This document shows positions 25,474 through 32,354 of a DNA stretch of 43,251 nucleotides, one piece after another. The notes below the pieces were generated by a model. That model did no database searches and was not told where the DNA came from. It saw only the letters and a list, made by a program, of their open reading frames with translations. The translations under genes were made by a program, and so were the position numbers. Within the stretch, counting starts at the first letter, position 1; each line of letters opens with the position of its first letter. Location: the NCBI GenBank assembly GCA_910585155.1, contig CAJUEC010000019.1, positions 1-43,251 of the forward strand. The letters run 5' to 3'. The DNA comes from an uncultured Oscillospiraceae bacterium. Lineage in GTDB: Bacteria > Bacillota > Clostridia > Oscillospirales > Oscillospiraceae.

Positions 25474-25977
25474 TCACGTCAGGCCGAATTGCTTTTCCAG
25501 CCGGGCCACGATGGCCTCAGGCGTCTCCTGCCCGTCGTTTTCCACCACGGCGTCGGGGGTCTTGGGCTCGTCCCAGGGCAGGTCCACCCCCACGACCTCC
25601 TTCGCGCCGGAGGAATAGAGCTTTTTCTGATCCCGGCGGTAGAGGGTGTCCCGGGTGACCTTGATGTAAATCTCCCTGTAATTGTCGATATTAGCCCGGT
25701 TCCAGTCCCGGATCTCATCGTACATGGAGATGGAGCACATCACCACGTCGATTCCCTGCTCGGCCAGGGCCCGGCACAGACGGAACTCCGCCTTTGCGTC
25801 CTTCAGCCGGGCGGTGGTGGAGTAGCCCGTGCGCTCAAACACGCCGTCCATGGCGTCGCCGTCCATGCAGAAGACGTTGGGCTTTTTCGCCTTGAGCCGC
25901 TGGTAAAACAGCCCTCCAATGGTGGTTTTGCCTGCACCGGCCAGGCCGGTGAAAAAATATACGGTTCCCTTTTCCAT
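25474..25977 (-). CDS. adenylylsulfate kinase-like P-loop kinase
   Basis: A 167-residue kinase with Walker A GLAGAGKTT (11-19), FCMDGDAMD and the YREIYIKVTRDTLYRRDQKKLY block of the APS-kinase (CysC) family. CysC phosphorylates APS to PAPS, the sulfate donor. No ATP sulfurylase is present in the window, so APS would have to come from elsewhere, or this relative phosphorylates another small molecule of the glycan pathway. The ATG at 25977 follows a GAGGAGAG ribosome site, nine bases after the sulfotransferase-like gene, so the pair is cotranscribed. The family is clear, the substrate less so. Confidence 0.8.
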   Translation of the reverse strand: MEKGTVYFFTGLAGAGKTTIGGLFYQRLKAKKPNVFCMDGDAMDGVFERTGYSTTARLKDAKAEFRLCRALAEQGIDVVMCSISMYDEIRDWNRANIDNYREIYIKVTRDTLYRRDQKKLYSSGAKEVVGVDLPWDEPKTPDAVVENDGQETPEAIVARLEKQFGLT

Positions 25978-25986
25978 GTTCTCTCC

Positions 25987-27993
25987 TCAGTGGTACAGCG
26001 GCTGGTCCAGCAGCGCAGGGTCCAGCTCCAATTTTGGCATCATCCTCAGGGGCTGGCCGTTCTTGTTCATGAAGTAGAGCTGCCCAATGAGCCGTGTTGC
26101 CAGCTTCAGCCGCACCGCGTCATTCTTCTCTTGGATGGCTTCTGTTGTGCGCACCTTAAACTCGTCGTCCAAACCTGTCCCAACCGCGCCGCCATTGATA
26201 TGTACGTGGGCGTCAGGCAGAACGTTGTTCTCCCAGGACATCAGAATGCGGCTGTTGATTCCGGTAAATCCCTCCAGCCACTGCTTCACCCGCTCCTCAT
26301 CCACCGGGCCGCCGTCATAATAGTGGAGGTCGTAGCCATAGAATTCGTAAGCGTCCCGCAGGCAGAATTCAATATAGGCCCGCTCATCATCGGTGGCGTA
26401 ATCGTCATAGGTGCGGTACACCGTGGCAGTGTCGAAGCCCACCACATTGCCCTCCGCCGTCTCCACGTCGTGAATCCCCCTTTCCGAGCAGTAGGTCATG
26501 CTCTCAGTGTAGGGGATGTCCAGAAATGCCGCCAGGGCGGTGAAGGTGGCCCGGGGGTTGGTCTTGCCGTCCTCGAACCGCACCAGCACGCTGTCCCTAT
26601 ACAGCCTGTCCTCCGGGTCGATCATAAAACTGCGGTTCAGCACCCGGTTCATCACCATATCAGGGATGACGGTTTTGCTCCCATCCTTTGCCTTGAGCGC
26701 GTCGCGCTTCTCAATCATCCAGCGAAGCGTCGCGGCATAGCTGGTGGTGATCCGGCGCATGGGGGTGAATGTTTTGACATATTTGAACGCCTTGAACACA
26801 GAAGAATTTCGTATTCTGTCATATTGATCACACAACAGCGTGGTATGTCCCTTTTCATCGTGTGTCATGTCATAGATCATATTACTGAAATGGGGCTGGA
26901 AAAACAGAGCAGGGGCGATGCGGGCCCCGTGGTCCAGGTTTTTCATGTAGTCCGTCTGATCCAAGAACATTCCCGCCACGATGTCCTTGTCCGTGCGGCC
27001 CTTGTCCCAGAACAGCTTTGCCATGGTTTTGCTGCTGGCCGTGGCACTCCTTCCCTCCGCCAGCGCCTGCTCCGCGTCGGCAAAGGATGTTCTATACGAT
27101 TGAATGATTTCCTCCACATTATCCATCATCACGGAGGGCATACACAGCAGATTCGGGTGGCTGTCAAACACCTCGTTGAAAAAGTCGCCGCCGTTGTCGG
27201 AGGAGAACTGGGTGTGCCAGATCAGCCGGTGAATGTCCTTGATACCGATGGGCTTCACCGGGTACTGGCTGTAGTCAATGCCATACATCTCCTTGAAATC
27301 AATGGGATAGCGGTCAAGCTCCGCCCCAAACAGGAACACAATCTTCTTCTGTTTCAGCAGGTCCCGCAGATTCAGCACCTGCAAATGGGCGCAGAACACC
27401 TCCCAGCTTGTATAGTGGAGGTACAGGTGATTTTCCCGCCCGATATCCTCGCTGAGGCGCACGTTGTCATAGAGGTATTCCAGCTCATATTGCGAATAAA
27501 CATCCTGGGCCAGGATGGGATTTTCCAAGTCCTTGAAAAAATTCCGGCTCACCACCGGGTCATTATAATTCACATATCCGCCAAATTCCTGCTGTTCAGG
27601 CTTGAAGGGCAGATAGCCGTTGTCGTCAAAGGGGTAGAACCGAAGGAGCAGCTCCTCAAATTTGGGAAAGTCTCTCCGAAAGAGGTAGGGATATTTCGCC
27701 AGCGCCGCGCAGTTTTTTTCATACCGCGACTTCATCAGCTTCACGTTGGGCTGGTAAAACGCCTGGGTCATAACATTCAGGCATTCCTCTTGGAACTGCC
27801 CCTCGTGATAGAGCTGGACAAATTGGGTATAGGCGATCCGATAGTTCCCGCCCATGCGAAGCAGGTAGACGGCGGCCTCCATCCGCTCCTCCGGGGCAAG
27901 CCCCCCCTGGTGGAGGGCCAGGACATAGGCGCTGTTGGCGTCGTTGACAGCATTCAGCTCCGCACACCGGCGGGCAATGTCAATGGTCTGCAT
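25987..27993 (-). CDS. large sulfotransferase-like protein
   Basis: A 668-residue protein, first gene of the minus-strand operon. Residues 1-230 are helical and unrecognised (possibly TPR-like). A sulfotransferase-like domain follows: NGGDFFNEVFDSHPN near 265 resembles the PAPS 5'-phosphate loop region and VLVRFEDGKTNPRATF near 470 the YEDL..nP block of bacterial sulfotransferases. No membrane helix. With the APS-kinase-like gene it could sulfate a glycan or protein. The ATG at 27993 follows AAGGAAG. No clear promoter is visible; the flagellin 2 transcript lies upstream on the same strand, behind a terminator, so read-through may link the two. Confidence 0.65.
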   Translation of the reverse strand: MQTIDIARRCAELNAVNDANSAYVLALHQGGLAPEERMEAAVYLLRMGGNYRIAYTQFVQLYHEGQFQEECLNVMTQAFYQPNVKLMKSRYEKNCAALAKYPYLFRRDFPKFEELLLRFYPFDDNGYLPFKPEQQEFGGYVNYNDPVVSRNFFKDLENPILAQDVYSQYELEYLYDNVRLSEDIGRENHLYLHYTSWEVFCAHLQVLNLRDLLKQKKIVFLFGAELDRYPIDFKEMYGIDYSQYPVKPIGIKDIHRLIWHTQFSSDNGGDFFNEVFDSHPNLLCMPSVMMDNVEEIIQSYRTSFADAEQALAEGRSATASSKTMAKLFWDKGRTDKDIVAGMFLDQTDYMKNLDHGARIAPALFFQPHFSNMIYDMTHDEKGHTTLLCDQYDRIRNSSVFKAFKYVKTFTPMRRITTSYAATLRWMIEKRDALKAKDGSKTVIPDMVMNRVLNRSFMIDPEDRLYRDSVLVRFEDGKTNPRATFTALAAFLDIPYTESMTYCSERGIHDVETAEGNVVGFDTATVYRTYDDYATDDERAYIEFCLRDAYEFYGYDLHYYDGGPVDEERVKQWLEGFTGINSRILMSWENNVLPDAHVHINGGAVGTGLDDEFKVRTTEAIQEKNDAVRLKLATRLIGQLYFMNKNGQPLRMMPKLELDPALLDQPLYH

Positions 27994-28024
27994 AACGCGG
28001 CTTCCTTTCCGTGTAAAAATCAGG

Positions 28025-28052
28025 ACAGGGGCGGGCCAAAGCCCGCCCCTGT
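28025..28052 (-). terminator. flagellin 2 terminator
   Basis: Perfect 12-bp stem ACAGGGGCGGGC / GCCCGCCCCTGT with a four-base loop; on the minus strand it is followed by CCTGATTTTT. The ~165 bp between it and the flagellin stop is GC-rich, holds short palindromes and no ORF I can support. Confidence 0.75.
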
Positions 28053-28221
28053 AGTTGGGTCCATGCGGTTTGTGCCAAAAACAACTCGTGCGGCGTTATC
28101 ACGCCTCGCCTGTTCGCGACGCGCGGCTTCCCTTCGACTCGGGCTGGTCTGTGGGCCGCTGCGCGGCCCTGCGCTCGCCCTCGCTCCGGTCCATCCGCGC
28201 TGCTCACGACGGCTCGGGCGC

Positions 28222-29913
28222 TTACTGGAGGAGCTGGAGGACGCCCTGAGGCACCTGGTTGGCCTGAGCCAGCATGGCCTGAGCGGACTGAATCAGGATG
28301 TTGTTCTTGGTGTAGGCCATCATTTCCTCGGCCACGTCCACATCGCGGATGGTGGACTCGGCGTCCTGGATGTTCTCGGTCATGACACTCAGGTTGTTGA
28401 TGGTGTGGTCCAGACGGTTCTGGGTGGCGCCCAGAGTACCGCGGACGTCGGACACCTTGTTGATGGCGGCCTTGATCTTGTCCACAGCCGCCTGGGCGTT
28501 GGCCTGGTCGGCAATGCTGATGCCGTCGATACCCAGGGAATTGCAGTGCATATCCTGAATGTCAACCTTGAGCTGGTTGAAGCTCTCGGCGGTGTCGCCG
28601 ATCTGGAGGGTCAGGCTGGCGCCGGTGCCGGCGACGGGGGCGGCGTACTGCACCACGCTGTCGCCGGCGGCGTTCTTCCAGGTGGCGTCGCTGGTAGCAG
28701 CGGAGCCTGCCAGGTCCCACTCGGTCTTGTAGTTCACCTTGCCGGCCTTCTCGGTCAGCTTCACTATGCCGTCGTTGTCGGCGGTGATGTCGAACTTGTC
28801 GTTGGCCTGCTGGCTCAGAGCCTTGGCCGCCGCGTCGGCGATGCCGGTAGCGCCCGCCTCATAGTTAGACAGGTCGATGACCGTGCCGGAGCCGCCCTTG
28901 CCGTCCTTGCCCACCTTGAAGGAGTAAGTCTGGTCGCCGATCTTGATGGTAGCGCCGTCCACGATGTCGCCGGCGGTCAAGGCGAAGCTGCCCTGGGCCA
29001 GCTTCGCCGCAGCAGCATACTGCAGTTCTTCGTCATGGTGAAGAGCCAGGTCGAAGCCGTTGTTAATGCTTCCGCCAGCATTATTGGTAATTTTGACCGC
29101 CAAGGTAAAAGCGGCCCACGAACTGGCTTGCGCCTCGGTGGGATTCTCCACACCGGTCAGAGTCACCTTGCCGTCAGACGCCGACACATCAAACTTGATA
29201 GTCGAACCACCAACGGTAAAGGACTTAGTACCCGCAGCCCAAGTGATATCGCCAGCGGTAATCGTAACACTGGGAGTATTTGTGGAAATATCAGCAGCCG
29301 CAACAGTATAGTCTCCCAAGGTAATGCCTGCGAAAGAAATCACAACCGCACCGGCGGAAGTAGCCGTGATATTCAGGTCCTTGAAGTCGATGGAGTACTG
29401 GCCCTTCTGGGTCTTCTTGCTGTCCTGAGCGCCGTCGTTCAGGGCAGTGACGTCGATGTTGCTGAGTTCGCCGGTCTTGGCCGCGCCGTCCATATCGCCG
29501 TTCAGCAGCTTGATGCCGTTGAAGTTGGAGCTGTCGGCGATGCGGTTGATCTCGGAACGGAGCTGGTCCAGCTCCTTCTGCATCTGGGCGCGGTCGGTCT
29601 GGTTGTCGTAGGTGCCGTTGGCGGACTGGGTGGCCAGCTCCACCATACGGTTGAGCATATCGTGGACCTCGGTCAGAGCACCCTCAGCGGTCTGCACCAG
29701 GCTGATGCCGTCCTTGGCGTTCTTCTGGGCGGTCTCCAGGCCGGTGATCTGGGCGCGCATCTTCTCGGAGATGGCCAGACCGGCGGCGTCGTCACCGGCG
29801 CGGTTGATCTTGTAGCCGGAGGACAGCTTCTCCAGGTTCTTCTTCATCGCGGAGACGTTGTTGGTGTAGTTGCGGTAGGCCGACATGGCCATAATATTGT
29901 GCTGGATCCTCAT
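28222..29913 (-). CDS. flagellin 2
   Basis: A 563-residue filament protein. Its first 104 and last 77 residues are identical to flagellin 1, but the central ~330 residues are different in sequence and 33 shorter. The DNA of the shared ends is also very similar (over 90% by eye), so the two genes form long inverted repeats about 15 kb apart. The ATG at 29913 follows GGAAGGAGTC. It lies 134 bases downstream of the CsrA-like gene, probably cotranscribed with it, and its leader holds a hairpin with the AAGGAU loop. No sigma-28 promoter is obvious directly upstream. It is probably modified by the enzymes encoded between the two flagellin genes. Confidence 0.97.
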   Translation of the reverse strand: MRIQHNIMAMSAYRNYTNNVSAMKKNLEKLSSGYKINRAGDDAAGLAISEKMRAQITGLETAQKNAKDGISLVQTAEGALTEVHDMLNRMVELATQSANGTYDNQTDRAQMQKELDQLRSEINRIADSSNFNGIKLLNGDMDGAAKTGELSNIDVTALNDGAQDSKKTQKGQYSIDFKDLNITATSAGAVVISFAGITLGDYTVAAADISTNTPSVTITAGDITWAAGTKSFTVGGSTIKFDVSASDGKVTLTGVENPTEAQASSWAAFTLAVKITNNAGGSINNGFDLALHHDEELQYAAAAKLAQGSFALTAGDIVDGATIKIGDQTYSFKVGKDGKGGSGTVIDLSNYEAGATGIADAAAKALSQQANDKFDITADNDGIVKLTEKAGKVNYKTEWDLAGSAATSDATWKNAAGDSVVQYAAPVAGTGASLTLQIGDTAESFNQLKVDIQDMHCNSLGIDGISIADQANAQAAVDKIKAAINKVSDVRGTLGATQNRLDHTINNLSVMTENIQDAESTIRDVDVAEEMMAYTKNNILIQSAQAMLAQANQVPQGVLQLLQ

Positions 29914-29959
29914 TTTATTTGACTCCTTCCAAATTAAATGATGTTTGAGGAATGTGGTC

Positions 29960-29983
29960 GTGCCAGGAATCCTTCCCCGGCAC
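29960..29983 (-). promoter_or_regulatory. flagellin 2 leader hairpin, candidate CsrA site
   Basis: On the minus strand: GUGCC GGGG AAGGAU UCCU GGCAC, a nine-pair stem with the loop AAGGAU. The stem differs from the flagellin 1 hairpin while loop and outer arms are kept. A ribosome site (GGAAGGAG) lies about 30 bases downstream, a second possible GGA contact. Confidence 0.65.
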
Positions 29984-30047
29984 TGGGTGGAGCGCCGCGC
30001 GGCCCGTACCCCGTGGCCTTTGGAGCGGGGACCGTTTGACGCAGGGA

Positions 30048-30464
30048 CTATATTTCAGCCGGTTGCGACCCGGATGAAATCACTTTTGCGCTCAGCTCCT
30101 CCTCCCAGGGACTGGGGACGAGCTGGCGGAGCTGCTCGCGGAGGAGTCCCGCCTCCTCCGCCGCGCCGCCCGCTTCCAATTGGGCGGCCAGCTTTTCCAG
30201 CGTGCCCACGGCACGCTCCCGGCCTTCGTTCCAGAGAAACGCGACCGCTGACCGATACCTGGGCTTTTTTCTGGGCGGCAGATTTGAGAGACAGGCCGGA
30301 CGCTGTCCGCCCTGCCGCTCCAGCACCTCGCCCCGGACAATGGCAACCTCCCGGGGGGCGTGGATGGTCAGGTGGGCGCGTTCGCCGCTGAGCTGGTCGA
30401 ACAGGATGACCGTATCGCCGCCCACGGTGAAATACTCACCGCGCTTCATGGTGATGCACAGCAT
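30048..30464 (-). CDS. csrA: CsrA-like translational regulator with C-terminal extension
   Basis: Residues 1-55 align with CsrA without gaps: MLCITMKRGE for MLVLTRKVGE, then VGGDTVILF, HLTIHAPREV and AIVRGEVLER with the RNA-binding Arg at position 44. CsrA dimers bind GGA hairpins near ribosome sites; in Bacillus they repress flagellin translation. Normal CsrA is ~60-75 residues; here 138. The extra ~80 residues hold a basic linker (PPRKKPRYR) and a predicted helix rich in Ala, Glu and Leu (78-112), and are unrecognised. The start is the ATG at 30464 (GGGAG seven bases upstream); a TTG two codons earlier is possible. No fliW is present. It sits between the TnpB-like gene and flagellin 2, whose leader carries a matching hairpin. 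Confidence 0.82.
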   Translation of the reverse strand: MLCITMKRGEYFTVGGDTVILFDQLSGERAHLTIHAPREVAIVRGEVLERQGGQRPACLSNLPPRKKPRYRSAVAFLWNEGRERAVGTLEKLAAQLEAGGAAEEAGLLREQLRQLVPSPWEEELSAKVISSGSQPAEI

Positions 30465-30614
30465 AAGCAATCTCCCTATCCGCCCCGGCCCTCATCCTGA
30501 GGGCCGCTGAACATTCATCGTCATAATATTTTGGACGGCCCGAAGGGCCTTCAGGTGCGCGCACGCACCCTCTCGTTTCCCACTCTGCGGCCTGGAAAAC
30601 GCTGAACAGAACGG

Positions 30615-30703
30615 AAATCCATTGTTTTCGCTCTGCTCAACGCTCCCAGCCGGAAACATGGGCGTTCACCGGCGTCCCAACCGGAATAGCGGAGGAGTTA
30701 CAG
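30615..30703 (-). ncRNA. omega-RNA-like guide RNA of the TnpB-like protein (putative)
   Basis: Immediately after the tnpB-like stop, the minus strand reads into two hairpins typical of IS605-type right ends: CCGG..CCGG (CCGGTTGGGACGCCGG) and AACG-CCCA..TGGG-AG-CGTT (30666-30639). In TnpB systems the guide follows this last hairpin. Here that would be about 30635 down to 30615, beginning CAGAGCGAAAACAATGG. The exact border is uncertain. The putative guide forms an imperfect inverted repeat with 30601-30613. I found no convincing target in the window. Confidence 0.55.
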
Positions 30704-31849
30704 TCAAGCGCTCTCGCGCAGCTTCTGATTGTTAAAATACCGGGCAAGGCCCTGGGCCTTGATGTTCTTTGCCGCGTTGACCTCTTTTCGATGGGTGGTT
30801 CCGCATTTGGGACAGGTCCAGGTCTTTGTCCGGGCCGGCACCCCGTCCCGGACCAGCCCGCAAACGGAGCAGGTGCGGGTGGTGGGCTGGTAGCGGTCCA
30901 CCAGAATCAGCTCCTTGCCCTGCCACGCCAGCTTGTAGCGCAGGCACTCCCGGAACATCCCATACCCGGACTCCAGGATGTTTCCGTACTTCAGCCCCCT
31001 GGACAGCTCCGCCAGCGCCTCCGCCCTTATGCACACGGCGTCCCAGCCGTTGGCTATCCGGCTGGATTCCTTGTGAATAAAGTCGCGCCGCTGGTTGGCG
31101 ATGTGCTCATGGAGCTGGCGGTATTTCCGAACCGCCTCCTGATAATTCTTGGAGCCGGGCTCCATCCGATTGAGCTGGCGCTGAATTTTCGCCAGCCTCT
31201 CTTGGGAGCGCTTGAGCCAATGGGGCGCGTCCGCCATCCCGCCGCTGTCGGCCACATAGAAATGGGCCAGCGAGTACTTCAGCCCCACCGTCGTGTCCGG
31301 CGTGGGAACCACGGGCGCGGGGGCCTTCACCCGATCCTCATACAAAATGCAGCCGTAATACTTTCCAGTCCGGGACTTTTCCACCGTAATCCGCTTCAGC
31401 TTCCACCCGTTGCCTGGGCGGCGGGAAAACCTCGCCTTGACGATTCCCGCCTTGGTCATGCGGATGCCGTCCCTGGTGGTGTAGATGGTGGGACCGGACT
31501 CAAACACGTGGTTGCAGGCGGTAAAGGAATCCTTGTCGGTCTTTTTCCTTTTGAATTTGGGATAGCCAAAGGACTCCGGGCTTTTGAAGAATACGCGGAA
31601 CGCCTGAGCCAGCTTGCCGTGCTCCTGAATGAGGGCCTGATTATCCACTTCCTTCAAAAACGGGGCTTCCCGTTTATATTTTGCCGGGGTGGGGATGAAG
31701 TGGGTATTCGTCTCGATATAAAACCTCTGCTGATCGGCCAGCATCCGATTCCAGATGTAGCGGCAGCAGCCGAAGGTGTTTTCAAAGAGCTGCGCCTGGG
31801 CCTCCGTGGGGTACAGCCGCACCTTCATGGTGATAAAGCGGGTCTCCAT
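30704..31849 (-). CDS. TnpB homologue lacking all RuvC catalytic acids (TldR-like)
   Basis: A 381-residue TnpB-family protein. N-terminal region KVRLYPTEAQAQLFENTFGCCRYIWN, a RuvC-like half and the zinc ribbon C327/C330, C346/C349 are intact. The catalytic sites are not: GLDYS of clostridial TnpB is GLKYS (K191), the VVEDLN Glu is R275 (VCIRAEAL), and DRDxNAA is RKEVNAA (E356). So it should bind guide RNA and DNA but not cut. Start ATG 31849 with AGGAG nine bases upstream. No tnpA is near. Full length, no frameshift, so it seems maintained. Position next to csrA and flagellin suggests an RNA-guided transcriptional repressor like the TldR proteins; a merely decaying transposon gene is the alternative. 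Confidence 0.85.
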   Translation of the reverse strand: METRFITMKVRLYPTEAQAQLFENTFGCCRYIWNRMLADQQRFYIETNTHFIPTPAKYKREAPFLKEVDNQALIQEHGKLAQAFRVFFKSPESFGYPKFKRKKTDKDSFTACNHVFESGPTIYTTRDGIRMTKAGIVKARFSRRPGNGWKLKRITVEKSRTGKYYGCILYEDRVKAPAPVVPTPDTTVGLKYSLAHFYVADSGGMADAPHWLKRSQERLAKIQRQLNRMEPGSKNYQEAVRKYRQLHEHIANQRRDFIHKESSRIANGWDAVCIRAEALAELSRGLKYGNILESGYGMFRECLRYKLAWQGKELILVDRYQPTTRTCSVCGLVRDGVPARTKTWTCPKCGTTHRKEVNAAKNIKAQGLARYFNNQKLRESA

Positions 31850-31914
31850 GGTGCCGTTCTCCTGCCGGCGCGGACACTGTTTCGCCGCCATATCCCTGCG
31901 CATCCTTTCTGGCG

Positions 31915-31949
31915 TTCCAAAAAGGTGTACCTTTTTAGAATCAAGAGCC
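31915..31949. repeat. 35-nt direct repeat, copy 1
   Basis: Contains AAAAAGGT-GT-ACCTTTTT, a hairpin with perfect 8-bp arms, followed by AGAATCAAGAGCC. It matches copy 2 (32030-32064) at about 30 of 35 positions. It lies about 65 bases upstream of the TnpB-like start, where it could be an operator or the left end of the ancestral element. Confidence 0.75.
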
Positions 31950-32029
31950 GATTTGCGTACACCTATCTATTCGGCAGGTATGACCGGAATATTAAGACTT
32001 CCAGCAGATTTTTTTCTGGGAAATTTCTG

Positions 32030-32064
32030 TTCTAAAAAGGTACGCCTTTCTAGAATCAAGAGCC
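32030..32064. repeat. 35-nt direct repeat, copy 2
   Basis: Second copy of the 31915-31949 repeat, 115 bp away, with the palindrome changed to AAAAAGGTACGCCTTTCT and the AGAATCAAGAGCC tail kept. The stretch between the copies and up to the terminator (about 32065-32145) is AT-richer than average and holds no ORF. Confidence 0.75.
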
Positions 32065-32145
32065 CTGTTTTTTTGCCCCTTCAAATTTAGGGCCCGGCTG
32101 ACAATTTCCAACCGCCCCAGAAATCTCAGCTAGAAATGCGCTCCA

Positions 32146-32190
32146 AAAAGAGAGGGGGCCTCCCACCACCGTGGGAGGCCCCTCTCTTTT
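32146..32190. terminator. strong hairpin terminator
   Basis: About 20-bp stem (AAAAGAGAGG... / ...CCTCTCTTTT) with one bulged G and loop CACC, T-rich on both strands. On the minus strand it lies downstream of the recombinase gene, with the MITE-like element in between, so it probably ends that transcript. Confidence 0.85.
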
Positions 32191-32191
32191 C

Positions 32192-32354
32192 TTAGATCCT
32201 GTTTAATCTCTAAAAACGCCACTTGGCGGATTTTCCGCCATGCTTCACTGCGATTTCTTGAAATAAACACAACGATTCCTGTGGAATTCCGCCTCGCCTG
32301 ACGGAAAAATTCCCTCGTCAGCTGGCATTTTTCGAGACATGAAACAGGCTCTTA
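32192..32354. mobile_element. MITE-like element, complete copy
   Basis: 163 bp bounded by imperfect terminal inverted repeats of about 30 bp, left TTAGATCCTGTTTAA and right (inverted) TAAGAGCCTGTTTC, both continuing into TCTC..AAAA.GCCA. No coding capacity. A related copy begins at 43123. The right end supplies the stop codon of the recombinase gene, so the element may have inserted at or into its 3' end. Confidence 0.72.

Noticed and set aside
28055..28215. Possible CRISPR-like or regulatory RNA in the GC-rich stretch after flagellin 2
   Set aside because: No regularly spaced repeats and no consistent long stem; only short GC palindromes common in this genome.
25447..29922. Very long open frame on the plus strand across the sulfotransferase-like and flagellin 2 genes
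   Set aside because: It is antisense to well-recognised genes, lacks family features and arises from high GC and biased third positions; the same holds for the long minus-strand frame at 1304-3868.
29950..29966. Sigma-54-like TGGCAC element before flagellin 2
   Set aside because: No GC doublet with TTGCA/T at the required spacing; TGGCAC here is the arm of the leader hairpin.
30704..31849. An active IS200/IS605 insertion sequence
   Set aside because: There is no tnpA, and the TnpB-like protein lacks all three catalytic acids. I saw no clear left end.
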